NCBI GenBank assembly: GCA_002163135.1
Contig: MAAN01000027.1
Coordinates: 62,001 to 126,000 of the forward strand
DNA from: Alphaproteobacteria bacterium 46_93_T64
GTDB lineage: Bacteria; Pseudomonadota; Alphaproteobacteria; Sneathiellales; Sneathiellaceae
Length of the DNA stretch: 64,000 nucleotides
Reading direction: 5' to 3'
Shown here: positions 13,721 to 24,689 of the stretch, piece after piece
Layout: each line of letters starts with the position of its first letter
How positions within the stretch are numbered: position 1 is the stretch's first letter
Program-made: the position numbers and the translations under genes
The notes under the pieces: generated by a model
Told to the model about the DNA's origin: nothing
Seen by the model: only the letters and a program-made list of their open reading frames with translations
Databases searched by the model: none

Positions 13721-14452
13721 ATGCTGACGAAAAAACAACATGAACTTCTGATGTATATTCACACTTATCTTGAAGGAAAAGGTGTGTGTCCTTCATTCGA
13801 TGAAATGAAGATAGCATTGGATTTGAAATCCAAATCAGGCATTCATCGTTTGATTACTGGACTTACAGAACGTGGATTTATTCGACGCCTTCCTCACCGC
13901 GCCCGCGCACTAGAGGTTTTGAAATTACCTGATGCAGTTCTACCTGTGGGAATGTCAAAGCGTCATGCAAAACCAACTGACAGTACGAACGATTTTAATG
14001 TTGTAAAGGGTGAGTTTGGATCGAAACCTATTAGCAGTTCGGTTTCGGCATCACCCTCAACATCTGAAACCGCTATTAACCTCCCCCTTTATGGACGCAT
14101 TGCAGCCGGCATGGGTGTCGAAGCCCTCGCCGATCCTAGTAATTTTGTTGATATACCACCTTCAATGCTCGGGGGTGGAGAACACTATTGCCTCGAAGTT
14201 GACGGCGACTCCATGATTGATGCCGGTATTCATGATGGGGACACTGTGATTATCAATGAATGTAAAACTGCGGAAAATGGGGCAATTGTTGTCGCCCTCA
14301 TCGATGATCAGGAAGTGACACTTAAAAGGATGCGGCGCAAAGGTAATACTGTTGCGCTGGAAGCTGCAAATCCAGATTACGAAACCCGTATTTTTGGTCC
14401 CGACCGCATTAAGGTTCAGGGGAAACTCGTTGGGCTATTCCGGAAATATTGA
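13721..14452 (+). CDS. lexA: LexA repressor
   Basis: N-terminal wHTH ([29 protein letters not shown]), AAGMG cleavage site, GDSMIDAGI Ser and [10 protein letters not shown] Lys. ORF track start at 13712 is TTG; ATG at 13721 preferred. Confidence 0.96.
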   Translation: MLTKKQHELLMYIHTYLEGKGVCPSFDEMKIALDLKSKSGIHRLITGLTERGFIRRLPHRARALEVLKLPDAVLPVGMSKRHAKPTDSTNDFNVVKGEFGSKPISSSVSASPSTSETAINLPLYGRIAAGMGVEALADPSNFVDIPPSMLGGGEHYCLEVDGDSMIDAGIHDGDTVIINECKTAENGAIVVALIDDQEVTLKRMRRKGNTVALEAANPDYETRIFGPDRIKVQGKLVGLFRKY

Positions 14453-14464
14453 ATTAGAGCGCAA

Positions 14465-16594
14465 TCACTTGATGAACTTTCGATAACGCGCCGGGACCCA
14501 GGGACGGTCTCCGCGAACGGAGTTCACATTTTCAAACTGAAACAAGCCTTCTTTTTTGAAGTAAATTGCATGTGTCCCACCGCGCCATAGATCAAACTTA
14601 TCGATCACTAATCCACCAAGATTACATCTTCGCTTAACCGGTACTGCTGATAGAATGATATTTGCACGCGCGCAGTCTGCATTATGGCTCATCCAGTTTT
14701 TTGAGTATGAAATTAAATTATCGCTTTGTCGCCAAAGACAGCCAACGGCATCACATTTAACCGGATCTCCGGTTTTGTAAATTTTTCCTATTTTGTCGAA
14801 ACTAGGCACACCATACATTTGCGCCCACCTTTTCCGTTCAAATCGGTCAACCCGCCTCGAAGGAATTTTGTAAGTATTTTCTGTCGTTTTGAAAACGAAA
14901 AGTTTACCGGAATCTGCGAAAAGAATGTCGGGTGATTGATGTAAAGCTTGAAAAATCATTCCCACAAATAGAAAAACTGCCGCCGCCCACCGCAGCCGAG
15001 ATCGCCATATAAAAAGCCAAAGAGCGGCGATGGTGACCGTCACAAATAAGGCCGTTGAGTAAGAACCGATCCTGATTGTTGCCGAAGGTAAAGAAGAGAC
15101 GAATTCTGCAATTCTCAGAATACTTAATATACCCTGCCCGGCCAACTCAAGGGGCAATTCCGAAAACCCAAAAGGCATGGCTATGAATGATAGCAGGGTG
15201 AAGGGCATTACCCAAAAACCCATTATTGGGACCGCGATCAAATTTGCAAGTATGCCCAGAGCCGCAAAACTGCCGAAATGATATATGGCGAAAGGAGCTG
15301 TCGCTGTGGATGCGATAAGAGAAGTTATTGCAACTCCACATAAATAGTAGGCACCGCGCTTTAACATGCCCCCAGTGTTTGCAGCTGTGATTAAAACCAC
15401 ACCAAATCTTTCGTAGACAGCAATCAAACAAAACACTGCAGAGAATGACATTTGAAAACTTGCGCCTAACAAGCTTTCAGGTAGGAAAATCAATATCAAT
15501 AAAGCTGCGATTGCGAGATTGCGTAACGATAGCGCGGATCTATCGAAACAAATTGCCAAAAACACCATTGAGATCATCAGAAAGGCGCGTAATGCAGAAA
15601 CCGACATCCCGCTTAGAAGAAGATAGCAGGTCAATCCCCCCATTGCGAAAACCGCGGCCCATTTCTTTATTGGGTACTTTAAGGCAATTGTCGGAAACAG
15701 GCTCAAGCTAAATCTAAATCCAAAAAATATTATTCCGCCGACCATTCCCATATGCAATCCAGATATTGCCAACAGATGCGCTAGACCCGAACCCCGCATG
15801 TTATCTATAACGTGTTTTGATAAAGAGCCCCGATCTCCGGTCATAATAGCAATTGAGAATCCCGCTGTCTCTTTTGGTGCGGCTTCTACAACATGCTGAT
15901 TTACGCTATTGCGAAGCGATGACGTGAAAGAGCTAAATAGATTCCAGCTAGTGAAGCTTTCCCCGATTATTTCCGGTTTGCTCAGGGCATACCCAGTGGC
16001 CCCAATACTTTTAAAGTAGAAATCTCGTTGGAAATCGTAAGCTCCAGGATAAGCGGGCGGCGGTGGCGGCAACAAAACGGCTTTTACTCTAACGTGTTGT
16101 CCGGGACTAATGTGATCGGCTCCCGTTCTAACGGTCAAGCGTATCTTTTTCAGTGAAGGTGCCTTACTGGAAGCAATTTCCAAGTTTCCCAACAGTATTC
16201 TTTGTTTCTTTGCTCCAGAGGACATTTCCAGAACTAAGCCAGAAAGGTCCGTTGTAACTCTTTTTTGGAGTACCGGCGCGGCAACTATCAAATTTCGAAG
16301 GATCGGCGTGATAAAGCCCAAAGTGATTATGGTCAGGATGAGCAAAGGCAGAATAATTGCGATACGATTAATATGCATCGAGACAAGAACACACATGACA
16401 CAAAAGACAGGCAATAACAGCCAAACGATTGCAGGCTCCCACGTAAGGGCAAAATAGATACTAACACCGATCCCGAACAACACCGGTGACCAGATAAACC
16501 ATCTATTTCGATCCCGCTCCACCAGCTCAATGATGATTTTCAGTATTTCTGCCAAACGTCGCTCCCCCCGAAACAACAACACAGGCTTGCTCAA
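14465..16594 (-). CDS. comEC: ComEC/Rec2 family competence/DNA-uptake membrane protein
   Basis: Multi-TM; GSGLAHLLAISGLHMGMVGG, RAFLMI motifs; located between lexA and gltX. Confidence 0.87.
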   Translation of the reverse strand: MSKPVLLFRGERRLAEILKIIIELVERDRNRWFIWSPVLFGIGVSIYFALTWEPAIVWLLLPVFCVMCVLVSMHINRIAIILPLLILTIITLGFITPILRNLIVAAPVLQKRVTTDLSGLVLEMSSGAKKQRILLGNLEIASSKAPSLKKIRLTVRTGADHISPGQHVRVKAVLLPPPPPAYPGAYDFQRDFYFKSIGATGYALSKPEIIGESFTSWNLFSSFTSSLRNSVNQHVVEAAPKETAGFSIAIMTGDRGSLSKHVIDNMRGSGLAHLLAISGLHMGMVGGIIFFGFRFSLSLFPTIALKYPIKKWAAVFAMGGLTCYLLLSGMSVSALRAFLMISMVFLAICFDRSALSLRNLAIAALLILIFLPESLLGASFQMSFSAVFCLIAVYERFGVVLITAANTGGMLKRGAYYLCGVAITSLIASTATAPFAIYHFGSFAALGILANLIAVPIMGFWVMPFTLLSFIAMPFGFSELPLELAGQGILSILRIAEFVSSLPSATIRIGSYSTALFVTVTIAALWLFIWRSRLRWAAAVFLFVGMIFQALHQSPDILFADSGKLFVFKTTENTYKIPSRRVDRFERKRWAQMYGVPSFDKIGKIYKTGDPVKCDAVGCLWRQSDNLISYSKNWMSHNADCARANIILSAVPVKRRCNLGGLVIDKFDLWRGGTHAIYFKKEGLFQFENVNSVRGDRPWVPARYRKFIK

Positions 16595-16681
16595 TCGCCC
16601 TACAAAGAGTAGAAATGCTCAATTATTGTGAATATCGCCTATTTTAAACCTGTAATTGAATTACAAGCAAAGTAAATTGCC

Positions 16682-18079
16682 ATGACTGTTGTTACACGAT
16701 TTGCCCCTTCCCCAACTGGCTTCCTGCATATTGGTGGTGCCAGAACAGCTTTGTTCAATTGGCTCTATGCCCGCAGCAATGGAGGTAAATTCCTTCTGCG
16801 CATTGAAGATACCGATCGTGAACGCTCAACAGACGAAGCTATCGATGCTATTCTGGCTGGCATGAAATGGATGGGTCTTGATTGGGATGGCGAGCCCACC
16901 TTTCAGTTCTCTCGGCGCGACCGTCACGCGGAAATTGCAAACCAACTTCTAAAAGAAGGCAAAGCATATTATTGCTACGCTTCAAAAGAAGAATTGGCAG
17001 AGATGCGTGAAACTGCGCGCGCTGAAAACCGTGCCCCAGGATATGATGGGCGCTGGCGCGATCGTGATCCGTCGGAGGCGCCAGCTGGCGTAGACCCGGT
17101 TGTACGATTTAAATCTCCAAATGAAGGTACTGTTGTCATTAACGATGCCGTTCAGGGCGATGTGACGATCAGCAACGCACAGTTGGATGATCTTATCCTG
17201 CTACGTGCTGATGGAACACCTACGTATATGCTGTCCGTAATCGTCGACGATTACGACATGGGCGTTACAGATATTATTCGCGGCGATGATCATCTTACAA
17301 ACGCAGCCCGACAGTTACAGCTTTATGCTGCCCTTGATTGGAAAGCGCCGAAAATGGCTCATATTCCTCTCATTCATGGACCAGATGGTGCAAAACTTTC
17401 AAAACGTCACGGCGCACTTGGCGTTGAAGCCTATCGCGACATGGGATACTTGCCAGAAGCGATGCGCAACTACCTGTTGCGCCTAGGCTGGTCCCATGGC
17501 GATGATGAGCTTATCTCTACAGAACAAGCAATTGAATGGTTCAACCTAGACAATATAGGGAAATCAGCCTCTCGCTTTGATTTCGATAAGCTGGAAAATC
17601 TAAATGGAACCTATATTCGAAATGCTGATGACGCGTATCTAACGGGCCTGATAACGCCAATTTTGGAAAAAAATACTGCGCTACCATTGGACGAAAATCA
17701 GCTCTTATTGATTAAAAATGCCATGAACGGCTTGAAAGAACGCGCAAAATCAGTAATATCGCTGGCAGAAAGTTCGCAATTCTTAATTGCAGAACGCCCA
17801 TTGGCCATGGATAACAAGGCCAGTAAGCTGCTTACAGCCGATGCGATACAAATATTGCAACGTTTGGCTGACAGGTTAGACACCCTAACCGAGTGGAAAA
17901 AAGAACAGATCGAGGAAGCAGTACGAATAAGTGCTGAAGCCGAAGATTTGAAACTGGGTAAAATTGCACAGCCCTTACGCGCGGCACTAACAGGTACAAC
18001 TGTTTCGCCCGGCATCTTTGACGTCCTTGAGGTTCTTGGAAAAGAAAACTCTCTAGGACGAATAAGAGACGTAGAATAG
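16682..18079 (+). CDS. gltX: Glutamate--tRNA ligase
   Basis: [26 protein letters not shown] and [11 protein letters not shown]. Confidence 0.96.
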   Translation: MTVVTRFAPSPTGFLHIGGARTALFNWLYARSNGGKFLLRIEDTDRERSTDEAIDAILAGMKWMGLDWDGEPTFQFSRRDRHAEIANQLLKEGKAYYCYASKEELAEMRETARAENRAPGYDGRWRDRDPSEAPAGVDPVVRFKSPNEGTVVINDAVQGDVTISNAQLDDLILLRADGTPTYMLSVIVDDYDMGVTDIIRGDDHLTNAARQLQLYAALDWKAPKMAHIPLIHGPDGAKLSKRHGALGVEAYRDMGYLPEAMRNYLLRLGWSHGDDELISTEQAIEWFNLDNIGKSASRFDFDKLENLNGTYIRNADDAYLTGLITPILEKNTALPLDENQLLLIKNAMNGLKERAKSVISLAESSQFLIAERPLAMDNKASKLLTADAIQILQRLADRLDTLTEWKKEQIEEAVRISAEAEDLKLGKIAQPLRAALTGTTVSPGIFDVLEVLGKENSLGRIRDVE

Positions 18080-18210
18080 AATCAGAATTTTCGAGCAAAG
18101 AGATTTTGCTCCTTTCGTATGTGTTTACGAAATGACTGTAGAACCCCATTTGGGGTATCAACAAACTTGAAGTTGGCATACGCGCCTGCTACAAAAACAA
18201 AGGAAAAAAA

Positions 18211-19518
18211 TTGATGAGTGGCTCAAAAGTAAACGGCACCGTTCAAATCAATGAAGAAGGTCACGTATCTACTGACCTTCCAATGTTGGAAGGATCGTTG
18301 GGACCGAAAGTAATCGATATTCGAAAACTTTATGCTCAAACAGGCCATTTCACTTATGACCCCGGTTTCACCTCAACTGCATCATGTGATTCAGCAATCA
18401 CATATATTGATGGTGATGAAGGCATACTCATGCACCGCGGTTATAAAATCGAAGAGTTAGCGTCTGAAAGTGACTTCATGGAAGTTTGCTTTCTACTGCT
18501 GAAAGGTGAATTACCAAACGCAGAAGAAAAAGCAAAATTTTCTCACGACATCACATACCACACAATGCTTCATGAGCAGCTGATCCAGTTGTTCCGTGGC
18601 TTCCGCCGTGATGCGCATCCAATGGCCATTATGGTAGGTGTGGTTGGTGCGCTTTCAGCATTCTATCACGATAGCACAGACATCAATGACCCACATCAGC
18701 GGATGATTGCCAGCTATCGCCTAATAGCGAAGATGCCTACAATTGCAGCTATGGCCTATAAATATTCTGTTGGTCAGCCGTTCATTTATCCAAATAATGA
18801 ATTGTCTTATGCTGAAAACTTCATGCACATGACATTCAGCGTTCCTGCTGAAGACTACAAGCTGTCCCCAACGGTAGCACGTGCTATGGATCGTATCTTC
18901 ATCTTGCATGCTGATCATGAACAGAATGCGTCAACATCAACTGTTCGTCTGGCTGGCTCTTCAGGCGCAAATCCGTTTGCTTGTATCGCTGCTGGTATTG
19001 CGTGCCTATGGGGCCCTGCTCATGGTGGTGCCAACGAAGCCGTTTTGACTATGCTTGAAGAAATTGGCAGCGTTGACAATGTTCAAGAATATATCAACAA
19101 AGCAAAAGACAAGAACGACCCATTCCGTCTTATGGGCTTTGGTCATCGGGTTTACAAAAACTACGATCCACGTGCGAAAGTCATGCAGCAAACTTGTTAT
19201 GAAGTGCTTGATGAACTTGGCATTAAAGATGAGCCTATGCTGAAACTTGCTATGGAACTTGAAAGAATTGCATTGGAAGATGAGTATTTCGTTGAGAAGA
19301 AACTCTTCCCGAATGTTGACTTCTACTCAGGCATCATTCTCAAAGCACTTGGTTTCCCAACAAGCATGTTCACTGTTCTATTCGCTCTCGCCCGTACAGT
19401 TGGCTGGGTGGCACAGTGGAACGAAATGATGGAAGATCCAGGACAAAAAATTGGTCGTCCTCGTCAGCTTTATACAGGTCCAGCAGAACGCCCGTTCGTT
19501 CCATTGGTTAAACGATAA
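18211..19518 (+). CDS. gltA: Citrate synthase
   Basis: [75 protein letters not shown]. Confidence 0.97.
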   Translation: MMSGSKVNGTVQINEEGHVSTDLPMLEGSLGPKVIDIRKLYAQTGHFTYDPGFTSTASCDSAITYIDGDEGILMHRGYKIEELASESDFMEVCFLLLKGELPNAEEKAKFSHDITYHTMLHEQLIQLFRGFRRDAHPMAIMVGVVGALSAFYHDSTDINDPHQRMIASYRLIAKMPTIAAMAYKYSVGQPFIYPNNELSYAENFMHMTFSVPAEDYKLSPTVARAMDRIFILHADHEQNASTSTVRLAGSSGANPFACIAAGIACLWGPAHGGANEAVLTMLEEIGSVDNVQEYINKAKDKNDPFRLMGFGHRVYKNYDPRAKVMQQTCYEVLDELGIKDEPMLKLAMELERIALEDEYFVEKKLFPNVDFYSGIILKALGFPTSMFTVLFALARTVGWVAQWNEMMEDPGQKIGRPRQLYTGPAERPFVPLVKR

Positions 19519-19526
19519 TTCATACC

Positions 19527-19721
19527 ATGAGCCTAAACTTCACTTCCAAAAAAGTGATGCCTTCGACCCCGGTCGAAGGCGGTAGGCGTGGTAAGAAACT
19601 AATTTTGAAAGCGGCGAACGACAATCGCGCGCCGCTTTCAATCCAACTAAAAAAATTTGTTTTTACTCTCGCACCAATAGCGGCTTTGAGTTTTTTTGCT
19701 GCCGTTTGGTGGATGTCCTAA
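19527..19721 (+). CDS. Small hypothetical protein, 64 aa, C-terminal TM segment
   Basis: ATG ORF 9 nt after gltA; C-terminus FVFTLAPIAALSFFAAVWWMS is hydrophobic. No family recognised. Confidence 0.45.
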   Translation: MSLNFTSKKVMPSTPVEGGRRGKKLILKAANDNRAPLSIQLKKFVFTLAPIAALSFFAAVWWMS

Positions 19722-20893
19722 AGTCGGCCGACGAGATCTAAGACAACTTTTGCAGCGCGATCCCCCGGTGCCTCTGCTCCAACACCTAATAATGCTATCG
19801 CCCGATCATACCCTGCGATTTGCTTCGAGCGTTCATTACTATCAACAAACAATTCTATAATCGATTTGCTGAGATTATCGGCAGTGCAATTTTCTAGTAA
19901 ATGTTCCGGAACGATTTCCTCGTCTTCCAGAATATTGATCAGATTTGCATATTTAAGCTTCACCAGTTTACGTGCAAGATAGGCCGTAATCGGATGCATT
20001 TTGTAGGCTATTACAGATGGTAGATGGGATAAACCGAGTTCTAGACCAACAGTACCTGAAGCAGCCATTGCCACATCAGAGGCAGCCATCGCATCATATT
20101 TATCTTCTGTACCCTCTACGATAATAATCTTTGCGGCCCAATGTTTGACAGCATCTTCAACAAGCGGCTTTGTTTTTCCAATTACTGGAATAACAACATT
20201 CAGGTTATCCACTTTCTCGGAAACACGTTTTACAGCCTCCCCAAAAACTTCGAGATGGCGTGTTACTTCCCCTCTCCTGCTACCCGGCAAAATCATCAGA
20301 TTATTATCGGCATCACCGATCAAATATTTTTCTTTAAACTGAACTGCATTCCCTTGCCCCGCACCACTTTCAATAATTGAATGACCGATAAAGGATGCCG
20401 GCAAGCCTTCAACTTCAAAATACGGTGGTTCAAACGGCAAAAGGGTAAGCAAATGATCATAGAGTCTAGCGATTTTTTTGGCACGCCCTTTGCGCCACGC
20501 CCAAACAGAGGGCGCCACATAATGAACCTTCTTAAAGGTTACATTGTCCAACTTCTTCGCCACCCGAAAACTGAAATCGGGTGCATCAACTGTTATAAAT
20601 AGGTCTGGGTTAGTTTCTGTAGCGGCTTGTGCTGTTTGATTAATACGCTTTAGCAATGAGGGAATTTTGGGAACTACTTCTGCTATCCCCATAATACTTA
20701 GCTCATCCATGGGAAACAGACTTATTAGTCCTTCAGCCTCCATTAAAGGTCCGCCAACCCCTGTAAAGCTGATTTCACAGCCGTTGGCTTGGTTTCTTAG
20801 GCCGATCATCAATCGCGAAGCCAGAACGTCTCCTGAAGGCTCTCCTGCCACAAGAAACACCTTTATAGGTATACTGCCATGATTATCAATCAT
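19718..20893 (-). CDS. lpxB: Lipid-A-disaccharide synthase
   Basis: VFLVAGEPSGDVLASRLM, HYVAPSVWAWRKGRAKK, LILPGSRRGEV-type motif. Confidence 0.95.
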   Translation of the reverse strand: MIDNHGSIPIKVFLVAGEPSGDVLASRLMIGLRNQANGCEISFTGVGGPLMEAEGLISLFPMDELSIMGIAEVVPKIPSLLKRINQTAQAATETNPDLFITVDAPDFSFRVAKKLDNVTFKKVHYVAPSVWAWRKGRAKKIARLYDHLLTLLPFEPPYFEVEGLPASFIGHSIIESGAGQGNAVQFKEKYLIGDADNNLMILPGSRRGEVTRHLEVFGEAVKRVSEKVDNLNVVIPVIGKTKPLVEDAVKHWAAKIIIVEGTEDKYDAMAASDVAMAASGTVGLELGLSHLPSVIAYKMHPITAYLARKLVKLKYANLINILEDEEIVPEHLLENCTADNLSKSIIELFVDSNERSKQIAGYDRAIALLGVGAEAPGDRAAKVVLDLVGRL

Positions 20894-21776
20894 CGGAATG
20901 ACAATCGGTACTTATTACATGAACAAAAACACCTGATTTATCGGCCACACTAACAACTTCATCCAAACCAAGTATCAGAGAATGCTCTGCTTCTACAGCA
21001 ATCCCAGATAGCCCAGCTGTTTTTATTTGTCTTATCGTATCAACGCCAATTGCAGGCATATCTGTCCGTAAATCTTGTCCAGTCTTTGAGAGTTTCACCA
21101 ACACACCCGCCGGGTTATCCCAGGAAAATTCCTTGCAACGATGTATGAGTTTCTCAGTCCCTTCTGCGGCTTCTACACCCAGAACATAACCGGCTCTTAC
21201 AATAACGGCTTGGCCAATATCATAAACACTCATGGCCCTGATGATTTCGGCACCTTTTTCTATATCTTTTAGGTCTTCTTCCGTTGGAGTTATTTTGCCC
21301 AACGTACCGATTTTGGCTACAAATTCGCTATCAAGTTCGTGTGCCCCAACCACTTGAAAACCCTTATCCTCAATGAACTGGGTTATTGCCCCTAAAAGTC
21401 CGTCATCCCCTTTACTCAGAGATTTTCCGATCTTGGTGAGCAACTTAAAACCTTCTTTATCAGGAAAAATACTTTTAAAATTGGGCCGGTCAATGGGCCC
21501 CGCCATGGTAACCCGCTTACATTTCTCACGTTTCAGTGCTTTTAGGAATTTTCCAATTTTAGTTATCTGAACTATTTCAAACGAAAAATTGGCATAATCT
21601 TCCGGCTTTGCTTCATTTTCAACTAGAAGCAAGAAAACCGCTGTCCCGCGTTCCTTCAGGGTATTTGCAAGACGCAAGGGTAGTTCCCCTCGCCCTGCGA
21701 TAATCCCTACTTTATCGCCTGGGGTACTATTGAGGTTGGCAGAAACCACGTTTGGTTTCTCCATTAATGAAATCAA
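20886..21776 (-). CDS. lpxI: UDP-2,3-diacylglucosamine diphosphatase LpxI (DUF1009)
   Basis: VGIIAGRGELPLRLA, MAGPIDRPNF, IGVDTIRQIKTAGLSGIAVEA; between lpxA and lpxB. Confidence 0.92.
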   Translation of the reverse strand: MISLMEKPNVVSANLNSTPGDKVGIIAGRGELPLRLANTLKERGTAVFLLLVENEAKPEDYANFSFEIVQITKIGKFLKALKREKCKRVTMAGPIDRPNFKSIFPDKEGFKLLTKIGKSLSKGDDGLLGAITQFIEDKGFQVVGAHELDSEFVAKIGTLGKITPTEEDLKDIEKGAEIIRAMSVYDIGQAVIVRAGYVLGVEAAEGTEKLIHRCKEFSWDNPAGVLVKLSKTGQDLRTDMPAIGVDTIRQIKTAGLSGIAVEAEHSLILGLDEVVSVADKSGVFVHVISTDCHSDD

Positions 21777-22512
21777 GGACTGTTTTTACAACATCTGAAT
21801 TCGGAAATTCCTCAGCAATCAATGAAGTTCTTTCCTGGAATGTACCATCATTTCCAAACAGGCGCTTATAGGCATTCCTGAGGGCGTGGATTTCATCCCG
21901 CGAAAAACCTCGGCGCTTCATCCCAGTAAGATTAAGACCGCCGAGTACAGCCCGGTTGCCGGTTGCTGAACCGAAGGGAATAATATCTGTCTCAACACCT
22001 GATGCACCGCCAATCATGGCATGAGCACCAATTCGTACAAACTGGTGAACGGCTGACAAGCCACCAATAATGGCAAAATCGTCGATGACAACATGCCCGC
22101 CCAAAGTCGCATTATTTACCAATATTACATGATTTCCCACCCTGCAATCGTGGGCAATATGGGCCGCCACCATGATCAAACAATCATTTCCAATTTTTGT
22201 GAGTGCCCCGCCCCCTGCGGTTCCTGGATTAATCGTGACATGTTCACGGATAACGCAGTGGTCCCCAATTTGAACCTCACTGTCCTCACCATGGAACTTG
22301 AGGTCCTGTGGGGCATGACCGATGGAGGCAAAAGGAAAAACAGTACATGCATCACCGATAGACGTTTTCCCAGCCACAGCTACATGTGACTTTAAAACCG
22401 TATCAGCACCAATACTTACACCACTGTCGATTACGCAATAGGGTCCGATTTTGGCCGTGGGGTGGATACTCGCACCTTCTTCAATAACTGCGCTTTGATG
22501 AATATTCGACAT
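21727..22512 (-). CDS. lpxA: Acyl-ACP--UDP-N-acetylglucosamine O-acyltransferase
   Basis: Hexapeptide repeats, IGHAPQDLKFHGEDSEVQIGDHCVIREHVTINPGT, NRAVLGGLNLTGMKRRGF. Confidence 0.96.
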   Translation of the reverse strand: MSNIHQSAVIEEGASIHPTAKIGPYCVIDSGVSIGADTVLKSHVAVAGKTSIGDACTVFPFASIGHAPQDLKFHGEDSEVQIGDHCVIREHVTINPGTAGGGALTKIGNDCLIMVAAHIAHDCRVGNHVILVNNATLGGHVVIDDFAIIGGLSAVHQFVRIGAHAMIGGASGVETDIIPFGSATGNRAVLGGLNLTGMKRRGFSRDEIHALRNAYKRLFGNDGTFQERTSLIAEEFPNSDVVKTVLDFINGETKRGFCQPQ

Positions 22513-22612
22513 CTTGAACCAATAATTAAAATTCTACTATGTATTGCTACCAAGACCCTGAGCAACACGCAAATCAAGCATTGTTACAGCAGGTTTCGGA
22601 CCAACAAATCAA

Positions 22613-23086
22613 TTAGTCTGTAATCATCGCAGCGAAATCAGCCTCTGCAACTTTCTTTCCTTCGACCTCAACAATGCCTGAGAATTTCCAAACAGGACCA
22701 CGCTGATGTTTCTTGGTGACTTTAATTTCTAGTACATCGCCCGGTGTAACCGGCGCACGGAAACGTGCATTATCGATCGACATAAACAAGACGTTTTTTT
22801 GTGTGCCAGCTGAATCCAATGTCTTTATCACAAGAATGGCTGCAGTTTGCGCCATCGCTTCGACAATCATAACCCCTGGCATAATTGGGCGATTTGGAAA
22901 ATGCCCTTGAAAATGAGGTTCATTCATAGTTACATTTTTAATGCCTGTCGCTGATTTATCCAGCACGATGTCTTTAACACGGTCAACAAGTAACAATGGA
23001 TATCTATGGGGCAGCATATCCAGAATTTGAATAATATCAACGGTATCCACGACTGTATTTTCTGTATTTTCTGTCGTTTCTGTCAT
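22613..23086 (-). CDS. fabZ: 3-hydroxyacyl-ACP dehydratase FabZ
   Basis: [33 protein letters not shown]. Confidence 0.96.
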   Translation of the reverse strand: MTETTENTENTVVDTVDIIQILDMLPHRYPLLLVDRVKDIVLDKSATGIKNVTMNEPHFQGHFPNRPIMPGVMIVEAMAQTAAILVIKTLDSAGTQKNVLFMSIDNARFRAPVTPGDVLEIKVTKKHQRGPVWKFSGIVEVEGKKVAEADFAAMITD

Positions 23087-24111
23087 TTTTTCGGCCCTTT
23101 ACGTTTTGCCAACTGACTGAGTGTGGCAATTGATCTAAAGAATTCTCTGCGGGGTCTTGCAGGGAAACCCGCATAGACCTGTCCAGCAGGAACATCTGAA
23201 ATTACTCCGGATTTTGCGGAAATCTGAGTACCCGTTCCAATTCTAATATGACCGGCTAGTCCCACTTGACCGCCAAGTACAACGAAATCTTCCAATACAG
23301 TACTTCCGGAAACTCCGGTTTGCGCAGCTATAATACAGCCACGTCCCATTTTAACATTGTGAGCGATTTGGCAAAGATTATCTATCCAACAACTGTCTCC
23401 AATAACAGTATCTGGCCCCGAACCGCGGTCAATCGTTGTATTTGCACCGATTTCTACGCTGCTGCCAATAAGGACACGTCCCAATTGCGGTATCTTAATG
23501 TGCCCGTTTGGATCCGGAGCAAAGCCAAACCCGTCACCACCAATCCGCACGCCAGAATGTAAAGTGACATTGTCGCCAAGTTGACAAGCCATTAAAGAAA
23601 CTTGAGAAAATATCTTACAGTCGCGTCCAATCTTCACATTTTTTTCAACGTTACAATGGCTGGCAACAATAGTATTTCTGCCAATGCGAACACCGTCTTT
23701 TACGACGCTATAGGCACCGATGCTAACATTATTCCCTATTTTTGCAGTGTCCGCTACGATTGCTGTTGGATGTATTTGCCCACTAGATAAATCATCCGGA
23801 TAAAAATATGACGCAATTTTCGCGTAGGCTTTATATGGATCCCCAGCAACAAGTAAAGCCATCTTTGTTGGCGCCTGTTCAATATATTGCTTTGAGACAA
23901 TGCATGCACTGCTGGTTGAGCGTACAAAGTCTTCAACATATTTTGGGTTGCTTAAAAAACTGACATGGCCAGCATCAGCCGTATCCAGAGGCTGAACATC
24001 CAAGATCATAAGGTTAGGATTAGCCACATTTACTAACTCGGCGCCAGCAATCTCAGCTAGCTCGCCTAGTGAAAACGGTCCCCGTTTTTCGAAATAGAGA
24101 GGGTCTGCCAT
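23083..24111 (-). CDS. lpxD: UDP-3-O-(3-hydroxymyristoyl)glucosamine N-acyltransferase
   Basis: Hexapeptide repeats, [35 protein letters not shown]. Confidence 0.95.
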   Translation of the reverse strand: MADPLYFEKRGPFSLGELAEIAGAELVNVANPNLMILDVQPLDTADAGHVSFLSNPKYVEDFVRSTSSACIVSKQYIEQAPTKMALLVAGDPYKAYAKIASYFYPDDLSSGQIHPTAIVADTAKIGNNVSIGAYSVVKDGVRIGRNTIVASHCNVEKNVKIGRDCKIFSQVSLMACQLGDNVTLHSGVRIGGDGFGFAPDPNGHIKIPQLGRVLIGSSVEIGANTTIDRGSGPDTVIGDSCWIDNLCQIAHNVKMGRGCIIAAQTGVSGSTVLEDFVVLGGQVGLAGHIRIGTGTQISAKSGVISDVPAGQVYAGFPARPRREFFRSIATLSQLAKRKGPKK

Positions 24112-24113
24112 AA

Positions 24114-24689
24114 TTATTCTGATTTCAGTGGGACTAGGACAAGTTTCATTTTCTTCAGTTTGGCATTCAATTTTTTAATCACCTCACTGGTGACTTCAAG
24201 CTTCTTTTCGCCAAAAAGGATTTTCTTCTTCTCAACAATCATTGTTGCGCCGACAGATTTTGCTACCTCTGATACAATCGGTTCCATTGCTGCTTCAATT
24301 TTATTGATTGCTACTGATCTACTTTGAGCCAGTTGCTGCAATTTCTTTTGGTAGTCGTTTCTGTAACCACGCCCCTTATTGCTTAAAGCTTTTGATTTTA
24401 ATTGGAATTGTTCTGGTGAGAGGATGACACGCTGTTGTGCTAATTCTTGTTGTTCTTTGCGAAAAGTAGCTTCTCTTGCCTTCGCGTCCTCTTTGAGTTT
24501 TTTGTCCATTGCTTTTAATTGAACATCAACGTCCTTCATCGCAAGCGAGTTTACAAGTACCTTACCCAAATCAAGAATTGCGACTGTTTGCTCTTGCTGC
24601 GCCAATGCAACTGGCATGTGGCCTTGGAATACCACGATAGCAATCCAAAGAAATGCAAAGTAATTAACTTTCAATAATATGTTTCGCAT
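24114..24689 (-). CDS. OmpH/Skp family periplasmic chaperone
   Basis: Signal-like N-terminus, coiled-coil composition (QEQTVAILDLGKVLVNS...), between lpxD and bamA. Confidence 0.85.
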   Translation of the reverse strand: MRNILLKVNYFAFLWIAIVVFQGHMPVALAQQEQTVAILDLGKVLVNSLAMKDVDVQLKAMDKKLKEDAKAREATFRKEQQELAQQRVILSPEQFQLKSKALSNKGRGYRNDYQKKLQQLAQSRSVAINKIEAAMEPIVSEVAKSVGATMIVEKKKILFGEKKLEVTSEVIKKLNAKLKKMKLVLVPLKSE

